From Microvelia longipes (Eukaryota; Arthropoda; Insecta; Hemiptera; Veliidae): a DNA stretch of 64,000 nt. The notes under the pieces are model-generated. The model saw nothing but the letters and a program-made list of their open reading frames with translations. It was not told the origin of the DNA and did not search any database. Where the stretch lies: assembly GCA_018340805.1 (NCBI GenBank), contig JACMZG010001908.1, positions 46,732,973-46,796,972 on the forward strand, read 5' to 3'. Below are positions 23,075 to 36,590 of this stretch, in pieces; within the stretch, counting starts at the first letter, position 1, and each line of letters begins with the position of its first letter. A program made the position numbers and the translations under genes.

Positions 23075-23400
23075 TAAATTAAATGAAACGTGGCATATTT
23101 TTTAATCTGATATAGGATTATGCGTGCAAAATTTCAAGCCTCTTTACAATAATCCACGTTTTAATAATTATAGATTATTTTGCTGAGTAATTCGTGACGA
23201 TTAATAACTTTATGAAACATTTTACAAGATGGTATAACTAGACCTAAAACTAATTTTTCCATCAAGTTTTAACTTTCTAGCATAAACACAGTAGGAGGAG
23301 CTAGGATGATTAAAGAAGCCACAAACATACAGAAAGACAACTTTGTGAAACGTCACTCAGAATGTCTATAAAGTATCTGAAACGGACAATTCAGGTTAAA
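23075..23400 (-). repeat. Dispersed TGACGTCA-family repeat, copy 4 (diverged)
   Basis: Minus-strand order: 'gacaactttgtga' region, 'agcataaacacagta' (reverse), a degraded CRE position ('cgtcacgaatt'), ACTCAGCA, then 'gaaattttgcacgcat'. The palindrome itself is lost here. Confidence 0.5.
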
Positions 23401-25079
23401 TTCTGGTTCCTTGCAAACACTATACTCATGTTTAGACCATAGGGACCAGTAGGGACTGGTCAAAATAAATCCTTCTGTACTAGTATTATGACCACAAGTG
23501 ATTTTCAGATAGACTTTTGGATAATTCACTAACCTTTAACTTATTATAATCATATCTTATCTTCTGTATAAATTGTTTCATATAAATCAATTGCGGAGTA
23601 ATTATTGTGTTAGCTAATAACGTCATTAATAATAAAATTACTAAATAAAAGTGGGCTTTAATTCTATATGTTACAAAATTTATTTTGTTTTAATTATTCA
23701 GCCAACATTATGGTCATCTTCAAATCAATTAAAACGACACAAACAAAAACGACAAAAAACGATCACAGACTTTAAAAACATTAACATGTACATAAAAAAG
23801 TTTCTAAATAGCTAAAAAACTACATTACGGTAAAGTAATAAATTAATGAGATATAATATCTAACGCAAACCGTCTAACGTAGTAATTTAAGATGGAATTC
23901 TATAAACTAAGAGTGCTTTTTAAAGTGCAACTAACGAGAAACTATTGTCATTAATAATTATATAAATAAAAAAAAATATTTTGTGTGTGTTTATTGAATT
24001 ATGACAACTTTAAAAAGTACTTTTAATGTAATACATTTAAACTTAAAAAGTCTACGTCTCTCTATTCACGGTCTTTATTTACTTATCTTTATTTAGGCGT
24101 AAAATGTTCAGTTCTATAACAACGAGAAAGAAAAAAAGTTTATTAGAAAACACAATAATATCAACTTTTTTGCATCTTCGTCCCAAGTCATTCAACCCCT
24201 TTTTAAAAACAAGGGAAACGGAACAGTTTAAATTCAAAAGGGAATCGAGACCGTAGGGAATGACCAAACGCTCCGATGTATAATTGCTTTCTCTTATAAC
24301 CTGTAGGGGTGAGCTCATGTCAGGAAATAAACATAACCTTCCAGGCTCGTGCTCCTCATGTCGATGTCAGAGTGAGGTTATCCTCAACAAGACCCTTCTG
24401 AACCAATTTGATGATGCTTAAATTATTTACAAATTAATTCCAAACCCATGCATCTATACGCAACAGAAACTCAGGTCTCTCGTCTAAAATAAACCTTGAA
24501 ACTGAAAAACCTTTTTCTCTTTAACAATAAACTAATTAATAAAGATGGGAAATAATTAATTAATAATAATTAATTTTATTAAGTGCGCATGCTCTATTCC
24601 TCATCTGCTAGGAAAAACAACACAGATATTATATTTTCCCAGTTATAGCAAACATTTATGCACAACTTATAATCAGAAATATATGAGATAAATGCAGTAA
24701 AAAACAGAAAGAAAACAACAAATGTAAAATGAAAATTAAAAGATTTCTTGCTATATTAACCAACACATGCTTTCCAACCAGAAGGAAATTCTGGACTGTG
24801 GTAGAACTTTTATAAATTTTGGATGAGTAATCTCAATGGAATACTAAGTACTCTAAGTGCTGATAAACGTATTATCAGTGTCGAAGTAACCTGTGAAAGT
24901 CAAATTTTAATTTCACTTAACAACGTAACAAAATTAAATGCCACATTTAATTATCTATTTATTTTTAAATATAAAGAAATGGAGCCCCAAATATATTATT
25001 AAAACTTTTTATACCGCTGTCTAGTTGAATCTTAATTTATTAAAGTGAAAAGTCAACGAGATATAATTGAGCAAATGAT
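23401..25079. other. AT-rich stretch without a recognised gene
   Basis: A Penelope-tail-like trace ('ttgaagatgaccataatgtt' on the minus strand) lies near 23705. A minus-strand frame at 24079-24318 has no recognisable domain and no splice support. Confidence 0.35.
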
Positions 25080-25340
25080 CACTGGAAATGTAGCATGCAA
25101 GATGCTTATCCTCAGAATATAGAATTCACCCAATGTTTATCGCAATACGTCTTCGAATTCGCTTCGCTCAAATTTTCAAAATATTGTCTGAGTAATTATT
25201 GCCAGTTAATGACGTCATATTTTTTTTCTTGAAAACCCAACTAGACCTAAATGTTGATTGTCGTACTTTAGTTTCAACTCTCTCGCAAAAACACAGACTA
25301 GTTGGTATAATTCACTTAAGAGGTGCGATAACTGAGAATA
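25080..25340 (-). repeat. Dispersed TGACGTCA-family repeat, copy 5
   Basis: Minus-strand reading: 'gtttttgcgagagagttgaa', then TGACGTCATTAACTGG (palindrome at about 25209), TTACTCAGAC, then 'atattttgaaaatttgagcg'. The block order is as in the other copies. Confidence 0.55.
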
Positions 25341-26454
25341 AATCTTGGATTTGGATTTTTAGTTCAAAAACAATACTTTCCCTATATTCTTCATGTATAA
25401 AGAAGGAGAAGTGAAAAAAATCTAATAAGAAACGATTTAGTCTAAACTAAAAAAGACATCTTATCACGTTTTCATGCGGTCTGGAAGCAATGAGATTAAA
25501 TATTAACTGATTTTCTTAGGAAATTGTTTACCTTCAACACTAACTCAAAAATATTTACAGTTACCCCACAGGCTGTAATTAGATTTAGGAAATACAAAGT
25601 AATATAAGTTAAGGTAAGGCAACTTAATTCAAGTTAGCACAAACAGCTCAAAGCCTCCTGATTAGTATTTACTGTTTAAGAAAATTAAATTTTATTCTTT
25701 AGTTATTTGGCTGGAAAGCTCGGTACCTCCCCCTTGATATTACCTCAGGCTTTCCCCCTTTTTCCGCAAACAATTTTTTTTGTTTAAGCTCACTTACCCT
25801 CTCTTTGCTTAGTCACCCTAAGTTTTCGTTGCGGTTTTTTACACCCCCCTCGCCCCTTTCCTACAGGTTTAAGGGTAGAGTACATAGGAAACGGTAAATT
25901 CTTAGTGAAATATGCGTATCGAATGTTAAATGTTAACTGCAACGTTTATTGGTCTTTTATTTTGACTGCTGTAAAGTTAAAATTCAGACGGTCCGGAAAT
26001 CAATTATAATGTTAATTAATCTTTAAGATTTGTATATAACAGTTCAGCAATATTTTAAAAGAAACACCATACGTTAAGGGTAAAATCAATTTTGACGGTG
26101 CAAATAAATTTTGTATAATAGAATAAAATAATAATAATATAAATTATAAATGCACCAAAGTACATCATCTTTCGGCTCTTTAGGCATCTTTATATTTATT
26201 AATCAAAACTTCGAACATAATCATTGAGCATGCAGAACTTTTATTACTTACCCTTCTGTATTTATCTAGTACGTAGCTGAACATTCAGCTTATGATACTA
26301 AAAATACAATAAAATACTAAAAAAATAGTACTGCTTAAAAAATACTAAAATCATAGAATGGTAAAAAATAAAAATTTAATGTAATTATTTGATTTTTTTT
26401 TGTAATTCAAGTGTACTGTTATAAAGGTAAAGCGCACTGTTGTAATAATCAATA
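25341..26454. other. AT-rich stretch without a recognised gene
   Basis: A C/T-rich patch lies at 25725-25860. No exon was recognised. Confidence 0.4.
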
Positions 26455-26640
26455 CAAAAAAGCCTCTCCACAAAGTTAATTTACTAAAAATTCAATACCG
26501 GCTTTCAACGTAAACGGTCATCATCAGTGCCTAAAAACGAAAAAGAATAGAAAACACTAAAAAGAAGAATTAAAACAATATAAAAATGACAAAACATACA
26601 AAAATAGTATAAAAACAGAAAAAGTTGTCGTTTTCGTATT
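26455..26640 (-). repeat. Penelope-like tail repeat with hammerhead-like core, copy 3
   Basis: Minus strand: 'tttttaggca', CTGATGATGACCGTTTACGT, TGAAAGCCGGTATTGAATTT, then 'ttaactttgtggagaggctt'. CTGATGA and GAAA enclose a short imperfect stem. The end 'tttgtggagag(a/g)c' is shared with 3790-3990 and 11262-11391, so these three form one family. Confidence 0.5.
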
Positions 26641-26999
26641 GACTATTTCGAGTGTACTGTGTTTGTTATATCAATAGTGTAATCTGTTTTCAGCTCTTAA
26701 AATATATTTAAATAAATAAATAATAATAAAACGTTCGAAGGAATTAAATTTGCCCACAGCTTATGTCTCGTCAATTATTTAGTAAAATTCAATATTTAAT
26801 CCAAGATAAAAATCCAAAAATTTGTTCAATTTAAGTTTACGTTTATTATTTTTAATATTTTCTATTTTATACCTCAGGAATATATGTATATAGGAAATAT
26901 ATCGTATTTGCAAATAATCCAAAACTGGGATTTCATATAAATTATCCGTTTCAAGTGTATATAAGACTCCTAAGTAGTTTTTACAATGTATTCTGCCTG

Positions 27000-27370
27000 T
27001 ATATGTGTGTTAGTAAATGTGTTTGTGTCGGAGCTTGTGATTGTGTGTATGTATTATTATCGTAGCTCCCTGTTTGCTTATGCTAGATAATTAATCTTTA
27101 GGCCTAGTTGAGCCATCCGGAAAATATTGTTTTATGGCGTCACTAACCAGTACATTGACTCAGTATATAACATTTCATAAATTCATAAAACTCGATAAAA
27201 TGTTTCAATCTTAATGCAATTTTGTACCCATGTACCATACACATAAGCGACAAATGAGTCAGGTATAATTTCAATATTAGCCATGACAATATAAGTTTTT
27301 TAAAAAGATATTAAAAATATAACAATAGTTCAATTGAGTTGAATTTTGGTACAAGCGTATTTTTTATAAA
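27000..27370 (+). repeat. Dispersed TGACGTCA-family repeat, copy 6
   Basis: GT-rich head, 'attatcgtagctccctgttt', 'tatgctagataa', 'atccggaaaatattg', then TGGCGTCACTAACC (one base off the palindrome) and TTGACTCAGT, and later 'gagttgaattttggtacaag'. Confidence 0.65.
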
Positions 27371-29719
27371 AAAAATTAAGTAAAAAATAATTTTAATACG
27401 GCTTGTAAATCTAAGATTAGAGAGTGGTAGAGGCATCCACAGATAAACATATGATTCGGTAGTGCTCCAATTATTGTTTCGATAATTTTGCGACTAAGTG
27501 CGTTTGAGCTGTCACAGGTAGCACTCTATTTTACTTTTCAATTCTAACAAAGAATATAAATGCCTCGCCGCTACTTAGTTTCTCTACTAAGAGCTAGTGG
27601 CGTGAAAGTCGCAGGTCATCTCTTTTGGGCAGGACAGCGACACGTAGTCTTGTGTTTCATGTATCTTCCTTGTGACTCCCCTGATCCCACACTTTACTTT
27701 AGGTGACTTGGGTCGCTATTGTAGTGAAGGCGGTCTTCCTCTCTTAGTTGGTGATACCACCAACTAAGAGTGTGATACAGAAAGAATCTCTCTCTGATCA
27801 TCGTCACATCCTAATCGCTCTAGGTTCCTACGAACCTGAAATGCCGTGCCTCAGATGGGAGACCTTTTGTCTAGCCAGTTTCCTTTATGGAATGTCATAG
27901 AGGTTCCTTTGAACAAGATAATAACTTTACGTAAGTCTGTAGACTTGTTCAGAGGGTAAAAGGTTTGGGGGCTTCCGTTTACGTGTCCGGATTTCCACTA
28001 AGGACCCAACTAAGCGATCTAAAGCTCTGCTCTACTCCCCCGGTTTATATAAAAAAAATATAAATATATCAAGGTTTTTTTCTAGAACACTAACATTCAA
28101 CAACATCGAGAAAGGTCAATATACCTGGATAGATGACAGCTGGAAATACAATTGATGTCTTTATTGATCGAAGACGTGCAAAGCAAGTGTGGAGACGTTC
28201 AATTAGTTAGGTGATTCTATATTCTGAAGACGAGCGATAGGATTTGCGGTATAGCAGATCCGATATTGTGAGGGAAACCCCCGTGGTACCTCGTATGATT
28301 TTTAATTCATTACTGATTCTTACGTTAAGTCAGACCAATGATTCAATCGTTACCTCACTTTACATAACTAAGACCTAGAAAGAGATGGGAAATATATATG
28401 CAACGAAATCATAAATAGACTTTTAACTAAGTTTTTTGCTTACATGCAATCAAGATAAACACAAGCAATAAATACCTAAACATCATATTGAATAAATAAT
28501 TATTTCCCCGAGCTTCTTAAATTCCTAAATTTTGTACTAACACACCTCACTACGGCATATAAGCTGACATATTTTTTTATAAACTAAATAAAATTCCTTG
28601 TATAACAGCTTTGAGTCTTTGTAAATAACATTTCTAAATAAATACCGTTATAATCCATGTTAAAATGCTTAATGCCTCTTTTCTTCTACAACTCTTTAAT
28701 ATCATGCCTTTTTTAGAAAACATATCTTTTTGTCACAAAAATATGAAGAATACAATGATTATTTAAACTTCGCTTTTAAAGATAAAGATTAAGAGCAAAT
28801 AACACAGCACTTGTATTGATGTCATACTTTGTTTTCACAACTTAGTATTAAGTCTTTTGTCGTAAAATTTGAGAGACGGCATTGTTGCAAACTGTTATAC
28901 GACGAAATTCCCCGCTCCTCGTGTTTAGTTTAAGAAGAATTTTATTTCATTGTGTCGGTTTATAACAATGTCATGTCGTGGTGAAAGTTAATGTTAATTT
29001 AAAGGAATCATTGAAGCGAAGAGCCACTTGTGAAGTCTTTCTTAAATTGAGCTCTTTTAATCTGGGAATTAGTGTTGTTAATCCCACCAAAAAGCTTCTT
29101 ATTCTTTTTTTAATTGTTCTTCTTGCTTATATTGTTTACCTTTCTTTTTAAACTTAAATTTGAATACGTTTTTAGCATCGCTTTACATTTAGATGTGAAA
29201 TATTTAAATAACTATAAAAATAGCACCTTAATGCAGAGTAAGAATTCAGAATTTTCTTTAGCTAGAATCTTAATTTAAATTTTGTTATAATTTATTATAA
29301 CATATTTAATATTAACCATATTTAGTGGATACAATAAGTAGTTTTTGCATGTATCAGCATCATAATTCCTTTGTTGGATCAAGTATTCTGTTATGGCGGG
29401 AAATTATTAAATTGGAACCCCTTTCCACAGTGGTTCACTAAATTTAATAATTTATCTCATTTGCATAACAAAGCCTTACATGCAGAGATGGATGGCCTTT
29501 TTAAACACATCACGTTCTGATTCTCAATTCAAGGCACGACCTCAAATACTTACGGACACTTAGATAATCTTCAAAGTCACGGCTTTAAATCTGTAAGTAA
29601 ACCCTAAAGTATTTTCGATTGATTAGATAGACTTTATTCGCGATATTAAATTTTACACCCTTATATTTGCTATGGCTATAAATACATCACACTAAACAAT
29701 TAAAAGAAATAAATTAAAA
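27371..29719. other. Stretch without a recognised gene; GC-richer block 27570-28020
   Basis: 27570-28020 is clearly richer in G+C than its surroundings and contains a perfect hairpin (27741-27770). It reads open for only short distances in any frame. It may be a retroelement UTR fragment. The remainder is AT-rich and featureless. Confidence 0.35.
27741..27770. repeat. Perfect hairpin, 13-bp stem
   Basis: CTCTTAGTTGGTG, four bases (ATAC), then the exact reverse complement. It lies in a GC-richer block. One of several near-spacerless palindromes in the window. Confidence 0.85.
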
Positions 29720-29724
29720 TATAA

Positions 29725-29731
29725 TATATAA

Positions 29732-29790
<59 letters not shown>

Positions 29791-29820
29791 TATAAATATA
29801 TAATAATATATATATATATA

Positions 29821-29885
<65 letters not shown>

Positions 29886-29898
29886 ATATATATATATA
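29725..29898. repeat. (TA)n microsatellite
   Basis: About 170 bp of TA with TAA/AAT interruptions. Tyr/Ile-rich frames through it are artefacts. Confidence 0.95.
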
Positions 29899-31801
29899 CA
29901 TGGCCCTGATCAAGACGAAAGTTGGTGTATAGCAAGACCTAGAAGAGGTTTCGAAGTCTATTCATGAAGTCACCAACATAATTGTAAGGACACTAAATGT
30001 AATATTATTAATGTTATTTTAACAAGGTGTTTCTCCTTATGTCCATTTTGCTGTCGGCATTTTAATAGACTGGAACTGATTTCAGCTCAATTAGATCATT
30101 CTAAGTGGCGCTAATAGCCTATTTCCTATATTATAAGAAGTTATTAGAAGTACTATAGTGTGGGAGAGAGGTCCACAACCTGTTGTTCTACTCTGGTTAG
30201 CTTCCAATCACAGACAGTCAGAAAAATAGCCCTGAAGCATGAAGATTTCCTGAATACATGAGAAAATAACATTCAATAAAATTAATACAATACATATTAT
30301 TCAATTCAACCGAATACAATCATATTGTAACAATAATAAAACAACTCCTTATAAACTAGGAGCTTCTTGTGAGCGTGCCAATGGCCCCGATGCGGCCTGG
30401 GGCTGTTGGAACCTTTATTTCTTTATATGTTTATTTGCTATTGATTTTTTAAAAAAATTAACGTTTATAGTCACTTTATAGTAACTTCGTTACCTTCAAT
30501 TGTCGTAAACTAAGTTAGATTTAATGTAAAAATGATTTTACAGATTTTTCGTGATGTGCATAGCGGAAAACCAATTGATAAATCATTTTGATGTATCATA
30601 ATGGATTCCATTAAAATGCAACTAAAATGCACTGTTGTCATGCGAACATGCTGGGGAGGTTTTCAGAAATACCACAAAGGGAAGAAGAGTTATCGCTCCA
30701 AACTGATTTATTGGAGGAAGACGTTGTTATGGGAAAATAAAAGCGTTGTTAAGGCCCTGTTTACACTATGGATAATAAAGGCAATAGCGTAAATGTTTTG
30801 CCCCCAGGCAAGAAACCTGGAGCTGCAGTTTTAGTGCTCAAGAGTTTTTCCGAAAAAAAGATATCGCGGAGGGTTTCTTAGAAGGGGTGTTTTTTTGTTT
30901 TCTTTATTTTAAAGGTACGGAATAAGAAGGGGAGACGAAGTGGTTTGGTGAAGGGCCCCTGGTGGTAAAGAGAAAAAGGAATAAGACTAAAAGCCTTAAA
31001 ATGAATAACGTGAGAAGCCTGTGCAAGCAAGGAATCGTTTGTAATTTGTCCGAGTAGCAAGGTCTTAGCGGTTTAAATTAATGGAACAACAAGAAAAAAA
31101 ACCTCAGCTGTACATCTTGTGATCCGTGTTTCTAACTTTTACAAAACCGTCGCATCATTTGTTTTACCTTTCTTAAAAAAAAACAAGGTAAGGAAAATTT
31201 ACTTAATTACTTAAAAGAATGGACGACGTACTTCTCAATCTTGGAAATTTTTAAGCGATGAAATGAATGAGACAACTACATCATTGATAACAACTTGTTA
31301 CTTTAGACTAACAATCACATTGTAAATAATCGTGAAAAAAATTTAATTCATACAATACAATAAAATTTACATTTATTATTCACTAAAAAGCACCAATATG
31401 AAATTTTACGTATGATTATTTTGATTGTATAGTAGACAAGATCTTATTATACTATAATATCTTGTTAAGTCTTGTCTTATTCTGTTCTCTTTGCCAAACA
31501 TAGGTTCTTATTACTTATTAATTAAAACTTTTTATTGGAACTGTGAGTTATAAGCAGTAAGTTCATAAAAATAAGAAAATATTTTAAAAAAGTTAATTTC
31601 TCGTCAGTATTTTGGTCATTATAAATTGGTCTCAACTGATACCCCTTACTTTACTAAGAATTAATAGCAACGTTGTAAGTTTTAACAAATTTGTAAAGAA
31701 AAATGAGCTTATGAGATCTGAGTAATAAAAGGGAGGAGTGAGGGAAGCCAATTTTTTTAAAGGGGTGACTTACTGATCAAGAACATGTAACCATTTTTGA
31801 T
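29899..31801. other. AT-rich stretch without a recognised gene
   Basis: Short frames at 30601-30792 (+) and 30878-31060 (-) show no known motif. A GC patch 'gccccgatgcggcctggggc' lies near 30383. Confidence 0.35.
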
Positions 31802-32300
<499 letters not shown>

Positions 32301-33273
32301 TAAAACAATTTTTGATCGTGCTAAAATTTTAAATACGTGTACTAAGATGCATAACTAACACATGTATAAAGTTTAAAATTTATTATCAACATTTGTTTAT
32401 GCTATTATATTATCAGATTTGTCAATTGACATATATAACTTAATGTAAACAAATCTCGTTTTTGACTAATACATTAGATAATTCGCTTGTCGCAAGCGAA
32501 TTATCTAATGGCCTTCGGCCTCTTGTTTTAATATTAAAACAAAAAAGATAAGCTCGGTGTGTCGAAAGCTTGATGGTTCAAATTTATTCTGTCTTCATTT
32601 GTTTTACAGCATATAAATACAACGTCACATTTGCTACTTCCGTATTAGCAGATCAAACGTGTCTTACTGTCTGAGGGGGCCATTATTTATTTGCAAGGAA
32701 AGTGATTATCAGTAATGTACATGGGGTAGGTAATTTTAAACTAATTCATTGTGTCAGTTGTTGCACAAGCTTTGTAAGGGAAAGGGCAGGTGTCCCAGGG
32801 CTCTGTAACCATGGTAACAACATAAGATATTAAAGACACGAAAAGCCAGTACCCTCTCCTCCATACCACAACCTTTAAAATTATTAATGAGCCAGAGACA
32901 AAGTTCACTTGAGCCACAAAAAGCTACCTCTTACAACTCCCCGTCCTCTTGATACCTGGATTTGAAACAAACTGGACTTTAGTAGAAAATTTCCAAGAAA
33001 ATCCTTTGAAAATTAATCCTTTAATGCCAAGAGAGCTAATATAAAGTTTATGCTACTTATAATAAACATATAAAAATAAACATAAAATACTTGTGCCTTT
33101 AGTTTCTTGCATCTAAAGGCTTTCTTACTTGAAAGGACTAAAAGGTTAAGATTATATTTAGCAAAAGTGTGTAGGTTTCGTTTTGAACGACAAATTCTTT
33201 TTATAACCTTCTCATGGAAACATTAAAAAATTAACTGTAAGTAATGCTCAATGATAAATTTATCACTTGTAAT
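32301..33273. other. Stretch without a recognised gene
   Basis: It contains the hairpin pair at 32472-32520. The GC-richer part at about 32640-32960 has no frame with a recognisable product. Confidence 0.4.
32472..32520. repeat. Perfect 17-bp hairpin followed by a GGCC hairpin
   Basis: CATTAGATAATTCGCTT, five bases (GTCGC), exact reverse complement (32472-32510), then GGCCTTCGGCC (32510-32520). It resembles a stem-loop with a second small stem. It is not a bacterial terminator in this context. Confidence 0.85.
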
Positions 33274-33441
33274 CTTAGAATAATACTAATATAGAAGGAG
33301 CATAAGACCGTAAACATAATGTAATTCCACCGATAACAAGAAAGCCGGTTTACTGGTGGTCTTAAGTAGGGGTACCACTCTAACAACAAAACACTATTTT
33401 ATAAATGTGTTATAAATATTCACTAATGAAAAAAGATCTTA
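33274..33441 (-). mobile_element. TIR element family A, truncated copy
   Basis: It starts CTTAGAATAATACTAATATAG and follows the copy at 13725 through 'gtggtcttaagtaggggtac' and 'ttataaatgtgttataaat' to 'aaaaaagatcttaag'. It then loses similarity at about 33441. The other end is missing. Confidence 0.8.
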
Positions 33442-34144
33442 AGTTTAGATATTTTTAATCAGACAGTAAATTTTAGTCAATTCATAAAATTTCAGCAAAA
33501 TTAGTGACCAAAAATAATGACGGGCACTAGGTTAAATATATTATATAGATTAATAATTATATAGGTTAAATAATTAAGTATAGATAAATTAATTTTTAAG
33601 TGTGAAACAGAGAATAACCTTTTAGAAAATGACTGGATCTATAGAGGTAAAACCGAGAACGTTACTTTGTGACGTTAAAGTTTATAATAAATCGGAAGGA
33701 AAATCAGTTGAGCTGTGTGAGAGGGATAAGTCAGAGTTTGGAGGAGGTTGTAAAGCTATAGCATTATTTCTTTATAACCAATTATACTTGGAGGATCAAC
33801 ATCTCAAGGCCTGACATGAGTCGAGTAATATTCCCAGTGGGAAAGGGATAAATCCTAGCCTGGGATTTCACCACCATGTGAGCCTCGTCTTCACCAAGCC
33901 TTTTCATACAGAATAATTCTCATTGAAATCAGGTTTTGAATTATTAAACTGTGTCTTATAGCAAAGAATTAGTTAAATTTATACAACTTTTTCCTTTAAG
34001 AATTTCCTTACCATTTGTACATATGTTATTGAAAAAGTTAGCACTAAGAAAATTTTTTAATTCCATTTGTGGATAGTTTATTAAATAATATTGTATTGGT
34101 AGTGTTTTTTGTACAATTTGAAGATATGCGACATGCTATTGACT

Positions 34145-34410
34145 AAGTTATCTTTCAAAATGATTGTTTATACAATTTGTGGATATGTTAAGGAATAAGT
34201 TATAGCTTTCAAAATGATTGTTTATACAATTTGTGGATGTAATTGAATAAGTTATAGCTTTCAATTTTTTTTTCATACAATTTGCGGATATGTTATTGAA
34301 TAAGTTATAACTTTCAAAATGATTGTTTATATAATTTTTGGGTATATTATTGAAGAAGTTATAGCTTTCAAAGATATTTTTTATACAACGTTTGGATATG
34401 TTAATAATAA
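34145..34410. repeat. Minisatellite, 52-55-bp unit
   Basis: Four to five units of 'gttatagctttcaaaatgat' followed by 'tgtttatacaatttgtggat' and 'atgttattgaataa' occur in tandem (starts near 34147, 34199, 34251, 34303, 34358). An upstream fragment of the unit may reach 34040. A minus-strand frame runs through it as SYN(L/F)F..I...CINNHFE repeats but changes register. Coding use is unlikely. Confidence 0.85.
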
Positions 34411-34641
34411 TGTGAGTTACATAAAGTGAGTGACATTTAACTTCCAAGATTCCTACATTTAACTTGAGTTTGTGTAAAACTTATGTTGATATCATAAGAT
34501 TGAAGAGGGATAGAGAAAGGATTGTTCAAACCTGAGATATGGCTCACTCATTTTAAGCTTTAAATATTTTCTGACGTTTAATAGGCACTACATTCACTGT
34601 CCATGCAAGCAAAAGAAACAGATAAGGAACTGACTGGAACC

Positions 34642-35183
34642 CTTAGAATAATACTATATATAGAAGGAGCACAGGACCGTAAACACAATGTAATTCCACT
34701 GATAACACGAAAGCCGGTTGACTGGTGCAACTAAGTAATGCTGCCAACCTGACAATATACAATTTTCTAAAAAAAAGTTGGCAATACTTCCGGTTGCTGA
34801 ATTATTATGTTCTATTATTAATTAATGATTGATTATTCATAAAACACTAATATAAATATCGGTGCATTACAATATTTAAAGCATTTTAAATTGTAGTTTA
34901 ACGTATTTATTAAAATTATATATAATAAGTAGTCCTCGTCAACTAAATGTAGATTCTTGTATTTTGCCACCCTTTTGCCATCTAAGACCTGTTTTATTAA
35001 ATACTCAGCTGGTGTTTTATGTTATTATATTTGTTCTTTACGATCTTTCTTCATTAATAGATATTTATGACACATATTTAAAATAATGTTTTGTTGTCAG
35101 GTTGGCAGCATTACTTAGTTGCACCAGTCAACCGGCTTTCGTGTTATCAGTAGTGCTCCTTCTATATAAAGTATTATTCTAAG
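34642..35183 (+). mobile_element. TIR element family A, complete copy (542 bp)
   Basis: The termini CTTAGAATAATACTATATAT and its reverse complement at 35164-35183 are flanked by a perfect 8-bp duplication ctggaacc (34634-34641 and 35184-35191). The terminal inverted repeats extend about 100 bp, including 'gaaagccggttgactggtgc' and 'aactaagtaatgctgccaac'. The interior is AT-rich and non-coding. An 8-bp duplication points to hAT-like mobilisation; the terminal CTTAG does not allow a firm superfamily call. Confidence 0.92.
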
Positions 35184-35191
35184 CTGGAACC

Positions 35192-36582
35192 CAAACCTCA
35201 GCCGATTCAAGCATTATTGATAGGCTAAGATTGAGTTTATCAAACTTTTTTTATCAGTGACTTAACAGTTGATGATAACTATCTCGCGATTCAATTTTAT
35301 AAGTCGAGTTTTACGGGCTTAGTATTTTGACCGATAGCCAAAATAAGTAACAAAATTATTCGCAGAGAATTATTATTTGCTAATAACATTTACTATGATT
35401 AAACACAGTGACTTAATTCGTTGGAGCACTGCACAGCAAATTAGCGAGCGCATCGTGCCAGAGATTTTTTCAGCATAAGGCTTTATCTCTTATATTTGGA
35501 AGCTCCTGGGCTTTTTTTGAGGTTGTGTTCTTGGCACCCTGACGCCAAGAATCACGGTTTTACCTTTTTCTTATTTTAATTTTAAGACGAGTAAAGCCTA
35601 CTTTGTCCTTCTCCTGGATACAGCTTAAAATATAAGACTAATAAAACTTACTTTATTAGACTAAAAAAATGTTTAATTACAGAAATGAACCTATATAGAC
35701 CTGTGTGAATATAATAAAGAAAGTAAAGCGACTGAAAAATACGAGCAAAATAGCCGACCTAAGTTCTTATCGTCGTTTAAGTGTAAAGTGTAACATTCTT
35801 AAATTAAAAAATAAAGTTGATAAAATATTTTATTATAATAAATATTTTTCAAAAGTTATTACTGAAAGTCAAGTAATGTTCAGAACATATAATAACGACG
35901 GAACATGTCTAACTGAAACTCAAGTAACTTTTTGGAATATCCCGTCAGGAAAGTACGTCAAGCAATTCATATAATGAATGGATATGATAAAGATATGAAA
36001 TTGTCAAGAATGGGACATTTGTGCTTGCCCCCACCCCTTTTATTACAGAACATATAAAATTGCATAATGACAAGTATTAATTAATTTAACAATCTTTCAG
36101 AACAACAAAATGTCACGATTAGCATCATTAATTCAACCATATATTATAATTCGTATAGTCCGAAATTTGATTTAGTAAAAAGCTTGTGTAATTCAATTCC
36201 AATAGGGGACAAATATAAACAATGAACTCAAGACTGCCGTCATTATTTCACTGACATTGTGAACAGAATGGAGATAAAACCAGATCGGAATGAAACGTAT
36301 TAGATTACTGATAATATGAAACCGATCAAAAGATTTTCCGAGTTTCCATCCCTCAATAATTCATTAAACTCATTAATAATATTTTCTTTTATAAATTCAT
36401 TAATTGAAACATGCTTGTTGTAGTAATTCTTTTTCCTGAAAATTGAAACCATTTTCAAAAACAGTTCACTTTGAAACATATTTACTCAAAATGGCCTTTT
36501 TTAACATATTTTATTGATTAATACAACAACAATTATTAGAGTTAAATAGTTTTAGTGGCTTGAGAGGCTTGGTAGAGAAACA
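35192..36582. other. Stretch without a recognised gene
   Basis: A plus-strand frame at 35705-35974 has no recognisable domain and no splice support. GC-richer text lies at 35430-35560 without a frame. Confidence 0.35.
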
Positions 36583-36590
36583 ATCTAGAG

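Noticed and set aside
24079..24318. 79-codon minus-strand frame
   Set aside because: No domain, no splice or promoter support, and typical length for chance in this composition.
32472..32520. Rho-independent terminator
   Set aside because: A strong hairpin followed by T-rich sequence, but there is no prokaryotic gene before it and the context is eukaryotic.
33629..33814. Plus-strand frame with several charged residues and two cysteines
   Set aside because: No recognisable family, no signal peptide and no splice sites in frame. Not strong enough to call a gene.
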